From: Pseudomonadota bacterium
GTDB lineage: Bacteria > Pseudomonadota > Alphaproteobacteria > Rhizobiales > Xanthobacteraceae
Direction: 5' to 3'
DNA: 64,000 nt
NCBI GenBank assembly: GCA_023387735.1
Contig: JAEWHP010000020.1
Coordinates: forward strand, 186,001-250,000
How positions within the stretch are numbered: the first letter of the stretch is position 1; each line of letters opens with the position of its first letter. Of the stretch, positions 56,616 to 64,000 are shown piece after piece. Made by a program: the position numbers and the translations under genes. The notes under the pieces were generated by a model. That model was not told where the DNA came from. It saw only the letters and a list, made by a program, of their open reading frames with translations, and did not search any database.

Positions 56616-58694
56616 ATGGATCACGATTCTACCGACCATCCGAAAGCCCCACGAAAGGCGCGGCGGGGTTCCGCTTCGGATTTGCCGCCTCAGGACCAAA
56701 CCTCTCAGGAACTGCCTGCCGCTGACCTTGATCCCGCAATGTCGGCGGCGGAGGAAGATGAAGAGGCACGGCTGCCGGACGTCCCGGAGGAGCCCACCGA
56801 GGCGGTCGCCGAGGGCACGCTCGCGATCGGCCATGCCGCGATCGAAAACGCGGTGCGGCTGGCGCCGACCTCGCCCGGCGTCTACCGCATGCTCAATGCC
56901 GCCAGCGATGTGCTCTATGTCGGCAAGGCCAAGAACGTACGCAAGCGTCTTTCGTCCTACGCGCGCGTCAACGCGCCGCTGCCGGCGCGCATCCTGCGCA
57001 TGATCGCCGCAACCGTCACGGTCGAAATCGTTTCCACTACCACCGAGACCGAAGCGCTGCTGCTGGAAGCCAATCTGATCAAGCAGCTGCGGCCGCGCTT
57101 CAACGTGCAACTGCGCGACGACAAATCGTTTCCCTATATACTGATCACCGGCGACCACTGGGCGCCGCAAATTCTCAAGCATCGCGGCGCGCAAAGCAGA
57201 CCGGGCCGCTACTTCGGTCCGTTCGCATCCGCCGGCGCGGTCGGCCGCACCATCACGGCGCTGCAGCGCGCGTTCCTGATCCGCTCCTGCACCGACGGCT
57301 TTTTTGAAAGCCGCACCCGTCCCTGCCTGCTCTATCAGATCCGCCGCTGCTCGGGCCCCTGCACCGGCGAGATCGACTTTCCCGGCTATACCGAGCTGGT
57401 GCGCGAGGCCAGCGACTTCCTGTCCGGCCGCAGCCATCTGGTCAAACAGGAGCTCGCCGGCGAGATGGAGAAGGCCTCGAACGAACTCGAATTCGAAACC
57501 GCGGCGCTGTATCGCGATCGACTTGCCGCGCTGTCGGCGATCCAGTCGCAGCAGGGCATCAATCCGCGCACCGTGGAGGAAGCCGACGTGTTTGCCATCC
57601 ATCAGGAGGGCGGCTATTCCTGCGTCGAGGTTTTCTTCTTCCGCACCGGGCAGAACTGGGGCAACCGCGCCTATTTCCCGCGCGCGGAGAAGTCATTCAC
57701 GCCGGAGGAAGTGCTGGGCTCTTTCCTCGCGCAATTCTACGACGACAAGCCGCCGCCAAAGCTCATCCTGCTGTCGCACGAGATCGAGGAAAGCGCGCTG
57801 CTCGCCGACGCGCTCGCGGTCAAGGCCGGGTTCAAGGTTGAAGTCTCGACGCCCAAGCGCGGCGAAAAGAAAGAGCTGATCGCCCACGCGCTGACCAACG
57901 CGCGCGAGGCGCTGGGCCGCAAGCTGAGCGATACCGCGACCCAGAGCCGGCTGCTGCAGGGCATGGCGACGACGCTCGGACTGCCGCAGCCGCCCCGGCG
58001 CATCGAGGTCTACGACAACAGCCACATCCAGGGTACCAACGCGGTCGGCGCGATGATCGTGGCGGGGCCGGATGGATTCATCAAGAACCAGTACCGCAAG
58101 TTCAACATCAAGTCCGAGGGCCTGACGCCCGGCGACGACTACGGGATGATGCGCGAGGTGCTGGAACGGCGCTTCAAGCGGCTGTTGAAGCCGCCGGAGG
58201 GCGACGCCGCCAAACCGGCGGATGACGATTCGTTCCCGCAATGGCCCGATCTCGTCATCATCGACGGCGGCCGCGGCCAGCTCAACGCCGTGCGCGAAAT
58301 CTTCCAGGGCCTCGGCCTGACCCAGGTGTCGCTGATGGCGGTCGCCAAGGGCCCGGAGCGCGACGCCGGGCGCGAGACCCTGTTCATGCCGGACCGCGAA
58401 GCCATCAAGCTCGAGCCGCGCGATCCCGTGCTGTATTTCATCCAGCGGCTACGCGACGAGGCCCACCGGTTCGTGATCGGTTCGCATCGCAAACTGCGCA
58501 AAAAGGACATCCGGGAAGCCGGGTTGCAGGAAATCCCGGGCATCGGCCCGTCACGCAAACGTGCCTTGCTGCATCATTTTGGAACGCTGAAGGAGATCGA
58601 ACGGGCCTCGATCGCCGATCTCGGCAAGGTTCCGGGCGTCAGCGCCGAGAGCGCCCGCAAGATTTTCGAGTTTTTCCATGCGCAGCCGGGTTAA
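56616..58694 (+). CDS. uvrC: UvrABC excinuclease subunit C
   Basis: A 692-residue endonuclease making both incisions in nucleotide excision repair. About 75 N-terminal residues are acidic and disordered, an extension over the usual start. The GIY-YIG nuclease domain has APTSPGVYRMLNAASDVLYV and GKAKNVRKRLSSY (about residues 88-120). Then come RPCLLYQIRRCSGPCTGEID, a UVR motif (ELAGEMEKASNELEFETAAL), the RNase H-like 5' nuclease (IEVYDNSHIQGTNAVGAMIV; LVIIDGGRGQLNAV; RDEAHRFVIGSHR) and the terminal HhH pair (LQEIPGIGPSRKRALLHHFG). Confidence 0.97.
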   Translation: MDHDSTDHPKAPRKARRGSASDLPPQDQTSQELPAADLDPAMSAAEEDEEARLPDVPEEPTEAVAEGTLAIGHAAIENAVRLAPTSPGVYRMLNAASDVLYVGKAKNVRKRLSSYARVNAPLPARILRMIAATVTVEIVSTTTETEALLLEANLIKQLRPRFNVQLRDDKSFPYILITGDHWAPQILKHRGAQSRPGRYFGPFASAGAVGRTITALQRAFLIRSCTDGFFESRTRPCLLYQIRRCSGPCTGEIDFPGYTELVREASDFLSGRSHLVKQELAGEMEKASNELEFETAALYRDRLAALSAIQSQQGINPRTVEEADVFAIHQEGGYSCVEVFFFRTGQNWGNRAYFPRAEKSFTPEEVLGSFLAQFYDDKPPPKLILLSHEIEESALLADALAVKAGFKVEVSTPKRGEKKELIAHALTNAREALGRKLSDTATQSRLLQGMATTLGLPQPPRRIEVYDNSHIQGTNAVGAMIVAGPDGFIKNQYRKFNIKSEGLTPGDDYGMMREVLERRFKRLLKPPEGDAAKPADDDSFPQWPDLVIIDGGRGQLNAVREIFQGLGLTQVSLMAVAKGPERDAGRETLFMPDREAIKLEPRDPVLYFIQRLRDEAHRFVIGSHRKLRKKDIREAGLQEIPGIGPSRKRALLHHFGTLKEIERASIADLGKVPGVSAESARKIFEFFHAQPG

Positions 58695-58786
58695 ACGGAA
58701 TGCGGGTTTCACATGGGCGTCGCCTGCGACAGATGATCTAGGCCCGCACGGTTGACCTTCACGCTCCAGCGGTATTGGTAACACGG

Positions 58787-59401
58787 ATGAACATCGCGAC
58801 CACCAGGGGACAGACCAAGAGCATGTCCCTGCCGAATATCCTGACCTACGCGCGCATCGCCGCCATTCCGGTGGTGGTCGGCTGCATCTACTGGCAATCC
58901 ATCATGGACGGCCCGCTGTGGCTGCGCTGGGTGGCGCTGGCAGTCTTTCTCGCCGCGGCAGTTACCGACTATCTCGACGGCTATTATGCACGGATATGGG
59001 ACCAGCAATCGGCATTCGGCCGGATGCTCGATCCGATCGCCGACAAGCTGTTGGTAGCATCCTGCCTCCTGATGCTTGCGGCCGACGGCAGCATCAATCG
59101 CTGGACGCTGTGGGCGGCGTTCGTGATCCTGTGCCGCGAAATCCTGGTTTCGGGTCTGCGCGAATACCTCGCCGCGTTGCGGGTCAGCGTACCCGTGACC
59201 CAGCTCGCAAAATGGAAGACCACGGTGCAACTGGTGGCGATCGGCTTCCTGATCGCCGGCGAGGCGGGCGAAGCGATACTGCCCTGGACCACGCTGATCG
59301 GCATTCTCCTGCTGTGGATCTCGGCGCTGGTCACCATTTACACCGGCTGGGACTATTTCCGCGCCGGCATCCATCACCTCATCAAGGAGGATGAGGGATG
59401 A
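58787..59401 (+). CDS. pgsA: CDP-diacylglycerol--glycerol-3-phosphate 3-phosphatidyltransferase
   Basis: A 204-residue inner-membrane enzyme making phosphatidylglycerophosphate. The CDP-alcohol phosphotransferase signature D-x2-DG-x2-AR-x8-G-x3-D-x3-D is met by DYLDGYYARIWDQQSAFGRM followed by LDPIAD (about residues 60-85). Four to five membrane helices. The start is uncertain: ATG 58787 or ATG 58823 (MSLPNILTYARIAAIP); neither has a good ribosome binding site. The end overlaps moaD by ATGA. Confidence 0.93.
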   Translation: MNIATTRGQTKSMSLPNILTYARIAAIPVVVGCIYWQSIMDGPLWLRWVALAVFLAAAVTDYLDGYYARIWDQQSAFGRMLDPIADKLLVASCLLMLAADGSINRWTLWAAFVILCREILVSGLREYLAALRVSVPVTQLAKWKTTVQLVAIGFLIAGEAGEAILPWTTLIGILLLWISALVTIYTGWDYFRAGIHHLIKEDEG

Positions 59402-59649
59402 AGGTCAAATATTTCGCCTGGGTGCGCGAGCGGGTCGGAATCTCAGAGGAAACCGTCGAGCCGCCGGCGGACGTGCGCACGGTGAGCGACCTGATCGGCT
59501 GGCTCTCCAGCCGCGGCGATGGCTATGCCTACGCCTTCGAGAAGCCGAAGGTGATCCGCGCCGCGATCGACCACAGCCACGTCAAGCCGGAGGCTGCGAT
59601 CTCGGGCGCCCGCGAGATTGCATTCTTCCCGCCGATGACCGGCGGTTGA
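59398..59649 (+). CDS. moaD: Molybdopterin synthase sulfur carrier subunit MoaD
   Basis: An 83-residue ubiquitin-like protein, MKVKYFAWVRERVGISEETV at the start, ending FFPPMTGG with the C-terminal diglycine that is thiocarboxylated. It donates sulfur to MoaE-bound precursor Z to make molybdopterin, the cofactor needed by enzymes such as the CO dehydrogenase in this window. Overlaps pgsA (ATGA); moaE starts 7 bp after. Confidence 0.95.
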   Translation: MKVKYFAWVRERVGISEETVEPPADVRTVSDLIGWLSSRGDGYAYAFEKPKVIRAAIDHSHVKPEAAISGAREIAFFPPMTGG

Positions 59650-59656
59650 CCTGCCC

Positions 59657-60124
59657 ATGTCCGTCACGGCGACCATTCGCATCCAGGAAGGCGATTTCGA
59701 CGTCGCGCAGGAAATCGCGGCGTTGAGCAAGGGCCGCATCGATGTCGGCGCGGTCGTCACCTTCAGCGGCATCTGTCGCGGCGACGACAATGGCGAGGCG
59801 ATCGCCGCGCTGACGCTCGAGCATTATCCGGGCATGGCGGAAGCGGAAATCGGCCGGCACGCCGACGAGGCGCTGTCGCGCTGGCCGCTGCAGGGCCTCA
59901 CTGTCATTCATCGGTTCGGCCGCATCGCGCCGGGCGAGAACATCGTGCTGGTCGTGACCGCTTCGTCGCACCGGCAGGCCGCCTTCGAAGCCGCGGAATT
60001 CCTGATGGACTACCTGAAGACGAATGCGCCGTTCTGGAAGCGCGAGGAAAGCCTGGAAGGCGCAAGCTGGGTCGAAGCGCGCGACCATGACGATGCCGCG
60101 GCGGCGCGCTGGACCAAATCGTGA
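59657..60124 (+). CDS. moaE: Molybdopterin synthase catalytic subunit MoaE
   Basis: A 155-residue protein. GAVVTFSGICRGDDNGEAIA, LTLEHYPGMAEAEIGRHADE, VIHRFGRIAPGENIVLVVTA and the catalytic-lysine region FLMDYLKTNAPFWKREES match MoaE. It forms a heterotetramer with MoaD. The stop overlaps the GTG/ATG start cluster of prmB. Confidence 0.95.
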   Translation: MSVTATIRIQEGDFDVAQEIAALSKGRIDVGAVVTFSGICRGDDNGEAIAALTLEHYPGMAEAEIGRHADEALSRWPLQGLTVIHRFGRIAPGENIVLVVTASSHRQAAFEAAEFLMDYLKTNAPFWKREESLEGASWVEARDHDDAAAARWTKS

Positions 60125-61089
60125 TGGCCAAAGCCCGCAAGCCGGCAGTGAAACGTCGCGGTACCGCATTGAAGTTTCCAAAAGTCGGCGCCGGTGAATT
60201 GCTGACGCTGCTGGATTTCGCCCGCTATGGCATGAGCCGCTTCGTCGAGGCCGAATTGGTGTTCGCCCACGGCACCACCGATCCGCTCGCGGAAGCCGCC
60301 TTCCTGGTCTGCGAAGCATTGCATCTCCACCCCGACCAGTTCGAGAGCTTTGCGACCGCGCGCGTAACCGCCGCCGAAGGCAAGAATATCCTCGATCTGT
60401 TCGCGCGCCGCGTCACGACGCGAAAGCCCGCCGCCTATCTCGTCAACAAGATCTACATGCGCGGCCTGCCCTTTTATGTCGACGAACGCACCATCGTGCC
60501 GCGTTCATTCATCGGCGAATTGCTGGAGCAGCATTTCGGCGGCGACGAAGATGAGGATGCTGGCTCGCTGATTTCGGATCCGGCAGATGTCGAGAGCGTG
60601 CTCGACCTCTGCACCGGCTCGGGCTGCCTTGCCATTCTGGCAGGCCTGCATTTTCCGAACGCTGCAATCGACGCGGTGGATATTTCCAGGGATGCGCTTC
60701 AGGTTGCCGCGCGCAATGTGAGCGCCTACGGGCTGGAGAATCGCCTGACGCTTCACCGCGGCGATCTGTTCGAGCCGCTTGGTGACCGGCGCTACGACCT
60801 GATCATATCCAACCCGCCCTATGTCGACGCAGAAGGCATGGCGAGCCTGCCGCGCGAGTGCCGCGCCGAGCCCAAACTCGCCTTCGACGGCGGCGTCGAC
60901 GGCCTCGACATCGTCAGGCGCATACTCGACGAGGCAGCCGCGCACCTGACGCCGCAAGGCGGGCTGCTCTGCGAAATCGGCCGCTGCCGCCCGCAACTTG
61001 AAGCCGCCTATCCGCAACTGCCGCTGCTATGGCTGGATACCGAGGATTCCGAGGGCGAAGTATTCTGGATCGCCGCGGCCGATCTCTGA
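60121..61089 (+). CDS. prmB: 50S ribosomal protein L3 N5-glutamine methyltransferase PrmB
   Basis: A 322-residue methyltransferase (321 if ATG 60124 is used). The N-terminal domain contains FARYGMSRFVEAELVFAHGT and ALHLHPDQFESFATARVTAA. The AdoMet motif is VLDLCTGSGCLAILAGLHFP, and the Gln-methylating motif IISNPPYVDAEGMASLPREC carries NPPY, with EPKLAFDGGVDGLDIVRRI after it. The substrate assignment to L3 rather than release factors (PrmC) rests on the longer N-terminus with GxxxPFYVDERTIVPRSFI. Coupled to moaE. Confidence 0.92.
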   Translation: MMAKARKPAVKRRGTALKFPKVGAGELLTLLDFARYGMSRFVEAELVFAHGTTDPLAEAAFLVCEALHLHPDQFESFATARVTAAEGKNILDLFARRVTTRKPAAYLVNKIYMRGLPFYVDERTIVPRSFIGELLEQHFGGDEDEDAGSLISDPADVESVLDLCTGSGCLAILAGLHFPNAAIDAVDISRDALQVAARNVSAYGLENRLTLHRGDLFEPLGDRRYDLIISNPPYVDAEGMASLPRECRAEPKLAFDGGVDGLDIVRRILDEAAAHLTPQGGLLCEIGRCRPQLEAAYPQLPLLWLDTEDSEGEVFWIAAADL

Positions 61090-61185
61090 TTTGCGCGGAA
61101 ATATCACGGCGCGCCGGCGTTCCCGTCTGGCGGCGAAAATGATAGCCTCGCCGCAGCCCAACCCCGGACATCGAAGAGGCCGCCC

Positions 61186-62529
61186 ATGCTGGACAAGAGC
61201 CCGCGCCCCACGCCCGTCAATGTGCCGAACGATCTCGCCGCGCACTGGATGCCGTTCACCGCCAACCGGGCGTTCAAGAAGAACCCGCGGCTGCTCGCCG
61301 GCGCCAGGGACATGCACTATTTCACCGTCGACGGCCGCAAGATCATCGACGGCGCCTCGGGCATGTGGTGCACCAATGCCGGCCACGGCCGCACCGAGAT
61401 TTCGTCGGCGATCGCAAAGCAGGCCGAGGCGCTGGACTATGCGCCGCCGTTCCAGTTCGGCATCCCGCAAGCCTTCGAACTCGCCAGCCGCATTGCAGAA
61501 CTCGCGCCCGCTGGCCTCGACCACGTGTTCTTCTGCAATTCCGGCTCGGAAGCGGCCGATACCGCGCTCAAGATCGCCCTCGCCTATCACCAGATCAACG
61601 GCCAGGGCAGCCGCATCCGCCTGCTCGGCCGCGAGCGCGGCTATCATGGCGTCGGCTTTGGCGGAACTTCGGTGGGCGGGATCGTCGGCAACCGCAAGCT
61701 GTTCGGCTCGCTGCTGACAGGCGTCGACCACCTGCCCGCCACCTACGATCGCGACAAGCAGGCGTTCAGCAAGGGCGAACCGGAATACGGCGCGCATTTC
61801 GCCGACGAACTGGAACGTCTCGTCAATCTGCACGGCGCCAACACCATCGCCGCCGTGATCGTCGAGCCGATGGCCGGATCGACCGGCGTATTGCCGGCGC
61901 CGAAGGGCTATCTCAAGCGGCTGCGCGAGATCACCCAGAAGCACGGCATCCTCCTGATCTTCGACGAGGTCATCACCGGCTATGGCCGGCTCGGTTTTGC
62001 TTTTGCCGCCGAACGCTACGGCGTGGTGCCCGACATGCTCACTTTTGCAAAAGGCATCACGAATGGCGCAGCGCCGATGGGCGGCGTGCTGGTGCGCGAC
62101 ACCATCCACGACTCTTTCATGAACGGCCCGGAATACGCGGTGGAACTGACCCACGGGTATACCTATTCGGCCCACCCGCTGGCCTGCGCCGCGGGACTTG
62201 CCACCCTCGACATCTACCGTGACGAAAAGCTGTTCGAGCGCGCCAACAAACTCGAGCCGAAATTCGCCGACGCCGTGATGTCGCTGCGCCAGGAAGCGGG
62301 CGTGCTGGATATCCGTACCGGCCTGACTGCCGGCATCGACCTCGCGCCCGTTGCCGACGCGCCGGGCAAGCGCGGCTTCGCCGGGCTCAACAGCGCCTTC
62401 CACGACAACGACCTGATGGTCCGCGTCGCCGGCGACACGCTGGTCCTGACCCCGCCGCTGATCATCACCGAGGACCAGATCGGCGAGATCATCGAAAAGG
62501 TCACCAAGGTGATCCGCGCGACGGCGTAA
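61186..62529 (+). CDS. Class III aminotransferase (omega-amino acid:pyruvate type)
   Basis: A 447-residue PLP enzyme of fold type I. LAAHWMPFTANRAFKKNPRL and DGASGMWCTNAGHGRTEISS open it; FFCNSGSEAADTALKIALAY binds the phosphate. The aspartate is in LLIFDEVITGYGRLGFAFAA and the PLP lysine in LTFAKGITNGAAPMGGVLVR (about residue 288). This matches beta-alanine/omega-amino acid:pyruvate aminotransferases, which feed malonic semialdehyde or similar products into central metabolism. The exact amino donor is not predictable. Confidence 0.92.
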   Translation: MLDKSPRPTPVNVPNDLAAHWMPFTANRAFKKNPRLLAGARDMHYFTVDGRKIIDGASGMWCTNAGHGRTEISSAIAKQAEALDYAPPFQFGIPQAFELASRIAELAPAGLDHVFFCNSGSEAADTALKIALAYHQINGQGSRIRLLGRERGYHGVGFGGTSVGGIVGNRKLFGSLLTGVDHLPATYDRDKQAFSKGEPEYGAHFADELERLVNLHGANTIAAVIVEPMAGSTGVLPAPKGYLKRLREITQKHGILLIFDEVITGYGRLGFAFAAERYGVVPDMLTFAKGITNGAAPMGGVLVRDTIHDSFMNGPEYAVELTHGYTYSAHPLACAAGLATLDIYRDEKLFERANKLEPKFADAVMSLRQEAGVLDIRTGLTAGIDLAPVADAPGKRGFAGLNSAFHDNDLMVRVAGDTLVLTPPLIITEDQIGEIIEKVTKVIRATA

Positions 62530-62544
62530 GCGCCTTCTCTCCGC

Positions 62545-62624
62545 GTCCCGGCCTTGAGCCGGGACCCCATTTCCACGCCACAATTTCAGAAGTTTCAGGT
62601 AGGTCCCGGCTCAAGGCCGGGACA
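62545..62624. repeat. Inverted repeat CGTCCCGGCCTTGAGCCGGGAC ... GTCCCGGCTCAAGGCCGGGAC
   Basis: Two hairpin ends, GTCCCGGCCTTGAGCCGGGA and GTCCCGGCTCAAGGCCGGGA, are inverse copies separated by 35 AT-richer bases. It lies just after the aminotransferase gene and is related to the unit at 42042. Confidence 0.8.
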
Positions 62625-62790
62625 CGAGACCGCAATCGCAGTTCCGGCCGTATCAAAAAGAACACAGGCCCTGCGAATCAACATTGGTGGTAATGTCGCA
62701 GCGCTCGGGGGCGCGCAAACTGAATCATGCCAAAACTTGCGCCTGTTCCCGGGTGAAGGCAGTTCGGACCTTTAGGGCGTAGCGCGCGAC

Positions 62791-64000
62791 ATGATTCGCA
62801 TTTCGACGATTTTCATCGCCATCTGCATGGTGCTCTTGGCAGCATCCCTCGGACTGGTGCTGCATGCGATGGCGGGCTTCAACAGTTCCGAAGCCGCGAT
62901 CGTGTCGCTGACCGCGCTGACATTCCTTATCCTCTACAATGCCGTGTCGATGCGGCTGCGCGACCGCTCCGATGTCGGCGGCCAGATCGCCGACCTGTCC
63001 CGCGGCACCGCCGACCTCGCCCGCCAGGTCGCCGAATTCGGCCGCAGGCTCGCCGCCGTCGAAGGCCGGGTGGTGTCGGCGCACTCCGCAGGCGCCGACC
63101 GCATCCAGGCCGTGGTGGGCGAAATCAACGAATTGGGCGTGCTGGTCAAGCAACTGGCCGTCTCGGTCGCCAGCCACGACGACATGCTGTCCGCAGCCGC
63201 CGCGGCACCCGCCCCGGCGAGCAAGCCTCACTTCGAGCCGGCGAATGAGCAAACGTTCACTTCCGAGCCGGCCCCACCCGCCATCGCGAGACCGGCGCCG
63301 GTTGCCGTCGCAGCGCCGGCCGTGGTCGCGGAGGCCATTGCAGCCTCGCGCAACCAGGCGCAGCTGCTTGCCGCGGTGAAGAACGCCATCGAGGAAAGCC
63401 GCCTCGATATCTACCTGCAGCCGATGGTGACGCTACCCCAGCGAAAGGTGCGGTTCTACGAGGCGGTGACGCGGCTGCGCGACGAGCGCGACCAGGTCCT
63501 TGCCGCCGACGATTTCATCGCCGTCGCCGAAGCCGGCGGGCTGATGGGCAAGATCGATCACATGGTGATGCTGCGCTGTGTCCAGGTGCTGCGCCGCCTG
63601 ATGGTGCGCAACAAGGATGTCGGCGTGTTCTGCAACGTCTCGGCGGCGACGCTCGGCAACCCGACCAACTTTGCGCAATGCCTCGATTTTCTCGAGGCCA
63701 ATCGCGCGCTGGCGCCATCCTTCGTGCTCGAATTCAAGCAGGCCGCATTCCGCCGTCTGGGCCCTGCCGAGACCGAGCATCTGGCCGCGCTGTCGCAGCG
63801 CGGTTATCGCTTCTCGATCGACCATGTCACGGATCTGCGGATCGAACCGCGGGAACTCGCCGACCGTGGCGTTCGCTACATCAAGGTACCGGCGGCGTTG
63901 CTGCTCGATCCCAAGCAGAATTCGAGTTCCGACATCCATCCCTCCGATCTTTCCGATTTGCTCGGCCGCTTCGGCATCGACCTGATCGCCGAGCGGATCG
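62791..64000 (+). CDS. TipF-like membrane protein with degenerate EAL domain, C-terminus cut
   Basis: The first 403 codons are present; the gene runs off the right edge. Two N-terminal membrane helices (IFIAICMVLLAASLGLVLHA; IVSLTALTFLILYNAV) are followed by a coiled coil (GGQIADLSRGTADLARQVAE; VVGEINELGVLVKQLAVSV), a Pro/Ala-rich linker and an EAL-like domain from about residue 190 (AAVKNAIEESRLDIYLQPMV). At the EAL position it reads FYEAVTRLRDE, and the DDFGTG metal motif is replaced by SIDHVTDLRIE, so phosphodiesterase activity is unlikely. This matches TipF, the Caulobacter c-di-GMP receptor for flagellum assembly, in architecture. Confidence 0.82.
   Translation, partial: MIRISTIFIAICMVLLAASLGLVLHAMAGFNSSEAAIVSLTALTFLILYNAVSMRLRDRSDVGGQIADLSRGTADLARQVAEFGRRLAAVEGRVVSAHSAGADRIQAVVGEINELGVLVKQLAVSVASHDDMLSAAAAAPAPASKPHFEPANEQTFTSEPAPPAIARPAPVAVAAPAVVAEAIAASRNQAQLLAAVKNAIEESRLDIYLQPMVTLPQRKVRFYEAVTRLRDERDQVLAADDFIAVAEAGGLMGKIDHMVMLRCVQVLRRLMVRNKDVGVFCNVSAATLGNPTNFAQCLDFLEANRALAPSFVLEFKQAAFRRLGPAETEHLAALSQRGYRFSIDHVTDLRIEPRELADRGVRYIKVPAALLLDPKQNSSSDIHPSDLSDLLGRFGIDLIAERI

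Noticed and set aside
1..64000. rRNA, tRNA or insertion sequences anywhere in the window
   Set aside because: No tRNA T-loop/acceptor pattern, rRNA core sequence or transposase motif was seen on reading; a covariance search would be more sensitive.

Overview
The window is high-GC alphaproteobacterial DNA, most likely from Bradyrhizobium or a close relative in the Nitrobacteraceae. The evidence is gene content and order (coxC-MSLDEFG, rplY-pth-ychF, lgt-midA-pgeF, moaD-moaE), long N-terminal extensions on UvrB and UvrC, an FMN-riboswitch-controlled second-type lumazine synthase, and many palindromic intergenic repeats of the kind that litter Bradyrhizobium genomes. No rRNA, tRNA, CRISPR array or insertion sequence was seen.

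Layout. 1-3.3 kb: the start of a TauE/SafE permease, a LysR regulator overlapping a flavin monooxygenase, and two small conserved genes. 3.3-6.3 kb: uvrB, with a repeat element embedded in its coding sequence. 6.3-10.2 kb: an AT-richer island with a tightly coupled three-gene operon (DGQHR-motif protein, unrecognised 286-residue protein, D12-class adenine DNA methyltransferase). This is the best candidate for an undescribed system. 10.2-18.2 kb: poorly characterised small genes, including three tandem SnoaL/NTF2-like paralogues, and two MaoC-like proteins. 18.3-26 kb: housekeeping genes (ychF, pth, rplY, ubiK-like, dienelactone hydrolase, lgt, midA-like, pgeF, a quinone oxidoreductase). 26-28.8 kb: a lipoprotein, prs and an SDR enzyme.

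29-38 kb, minus strand: a form I aerobic carbon monoxide dehydrogenase locus. It holds the MHYT-LytTR regulator coxC, then coxM, coxS and coxL (FAD, iron-sulfur and Mo-Cu subunits), then coxD, coxE, coxF and coxG (maturation and membrane anchoring). A pair of perfect 14-bp repeats exactly 21 bp apart lies upstream of coxM and fits a LytTR-type operator. 38-42 kb: ribH under an FMN riboswitch, a DUF1127 protein, a polytopic membrane protein and a YbjN-like protein behind a perfect TTAA-N7-TTAA (CtrA-type) box. 42-49 kb: proC, a hotdog thioesterase, a tautomerase, hisS (with an internal AT-rich block), a DUF2314 protein and two different branched-chain aminotransferases. 49-51.6 kb: a MarR regulator, OmpR-type response regulator and histidine kinase, resembling petP-petR plus kinase; a palindrome covers the MarR start codon. 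51.7-56.4 kb: secreted proteins, RNase T2, rlmJ, a cold shock protein and an outer membrane barrel. 56.6-62.5 kb: uvrC, pgsA, moaD, moaE, prmB and a class III aminotransferase. The right edge cuts a TipF-like protein with a degenerate EAL domain.

Functional links: the molybdopterin synthase genes moaD/moaE serve molybdoenzymes such as the CO dehydrogenase encoded 24 kb away; uvrB and uvrC are both present but unlinked. Starts were chosen from Shine-Dalgarno position, family start and overlap with neighbours; all functional names rest on reading motifs by eye, not on database searches.
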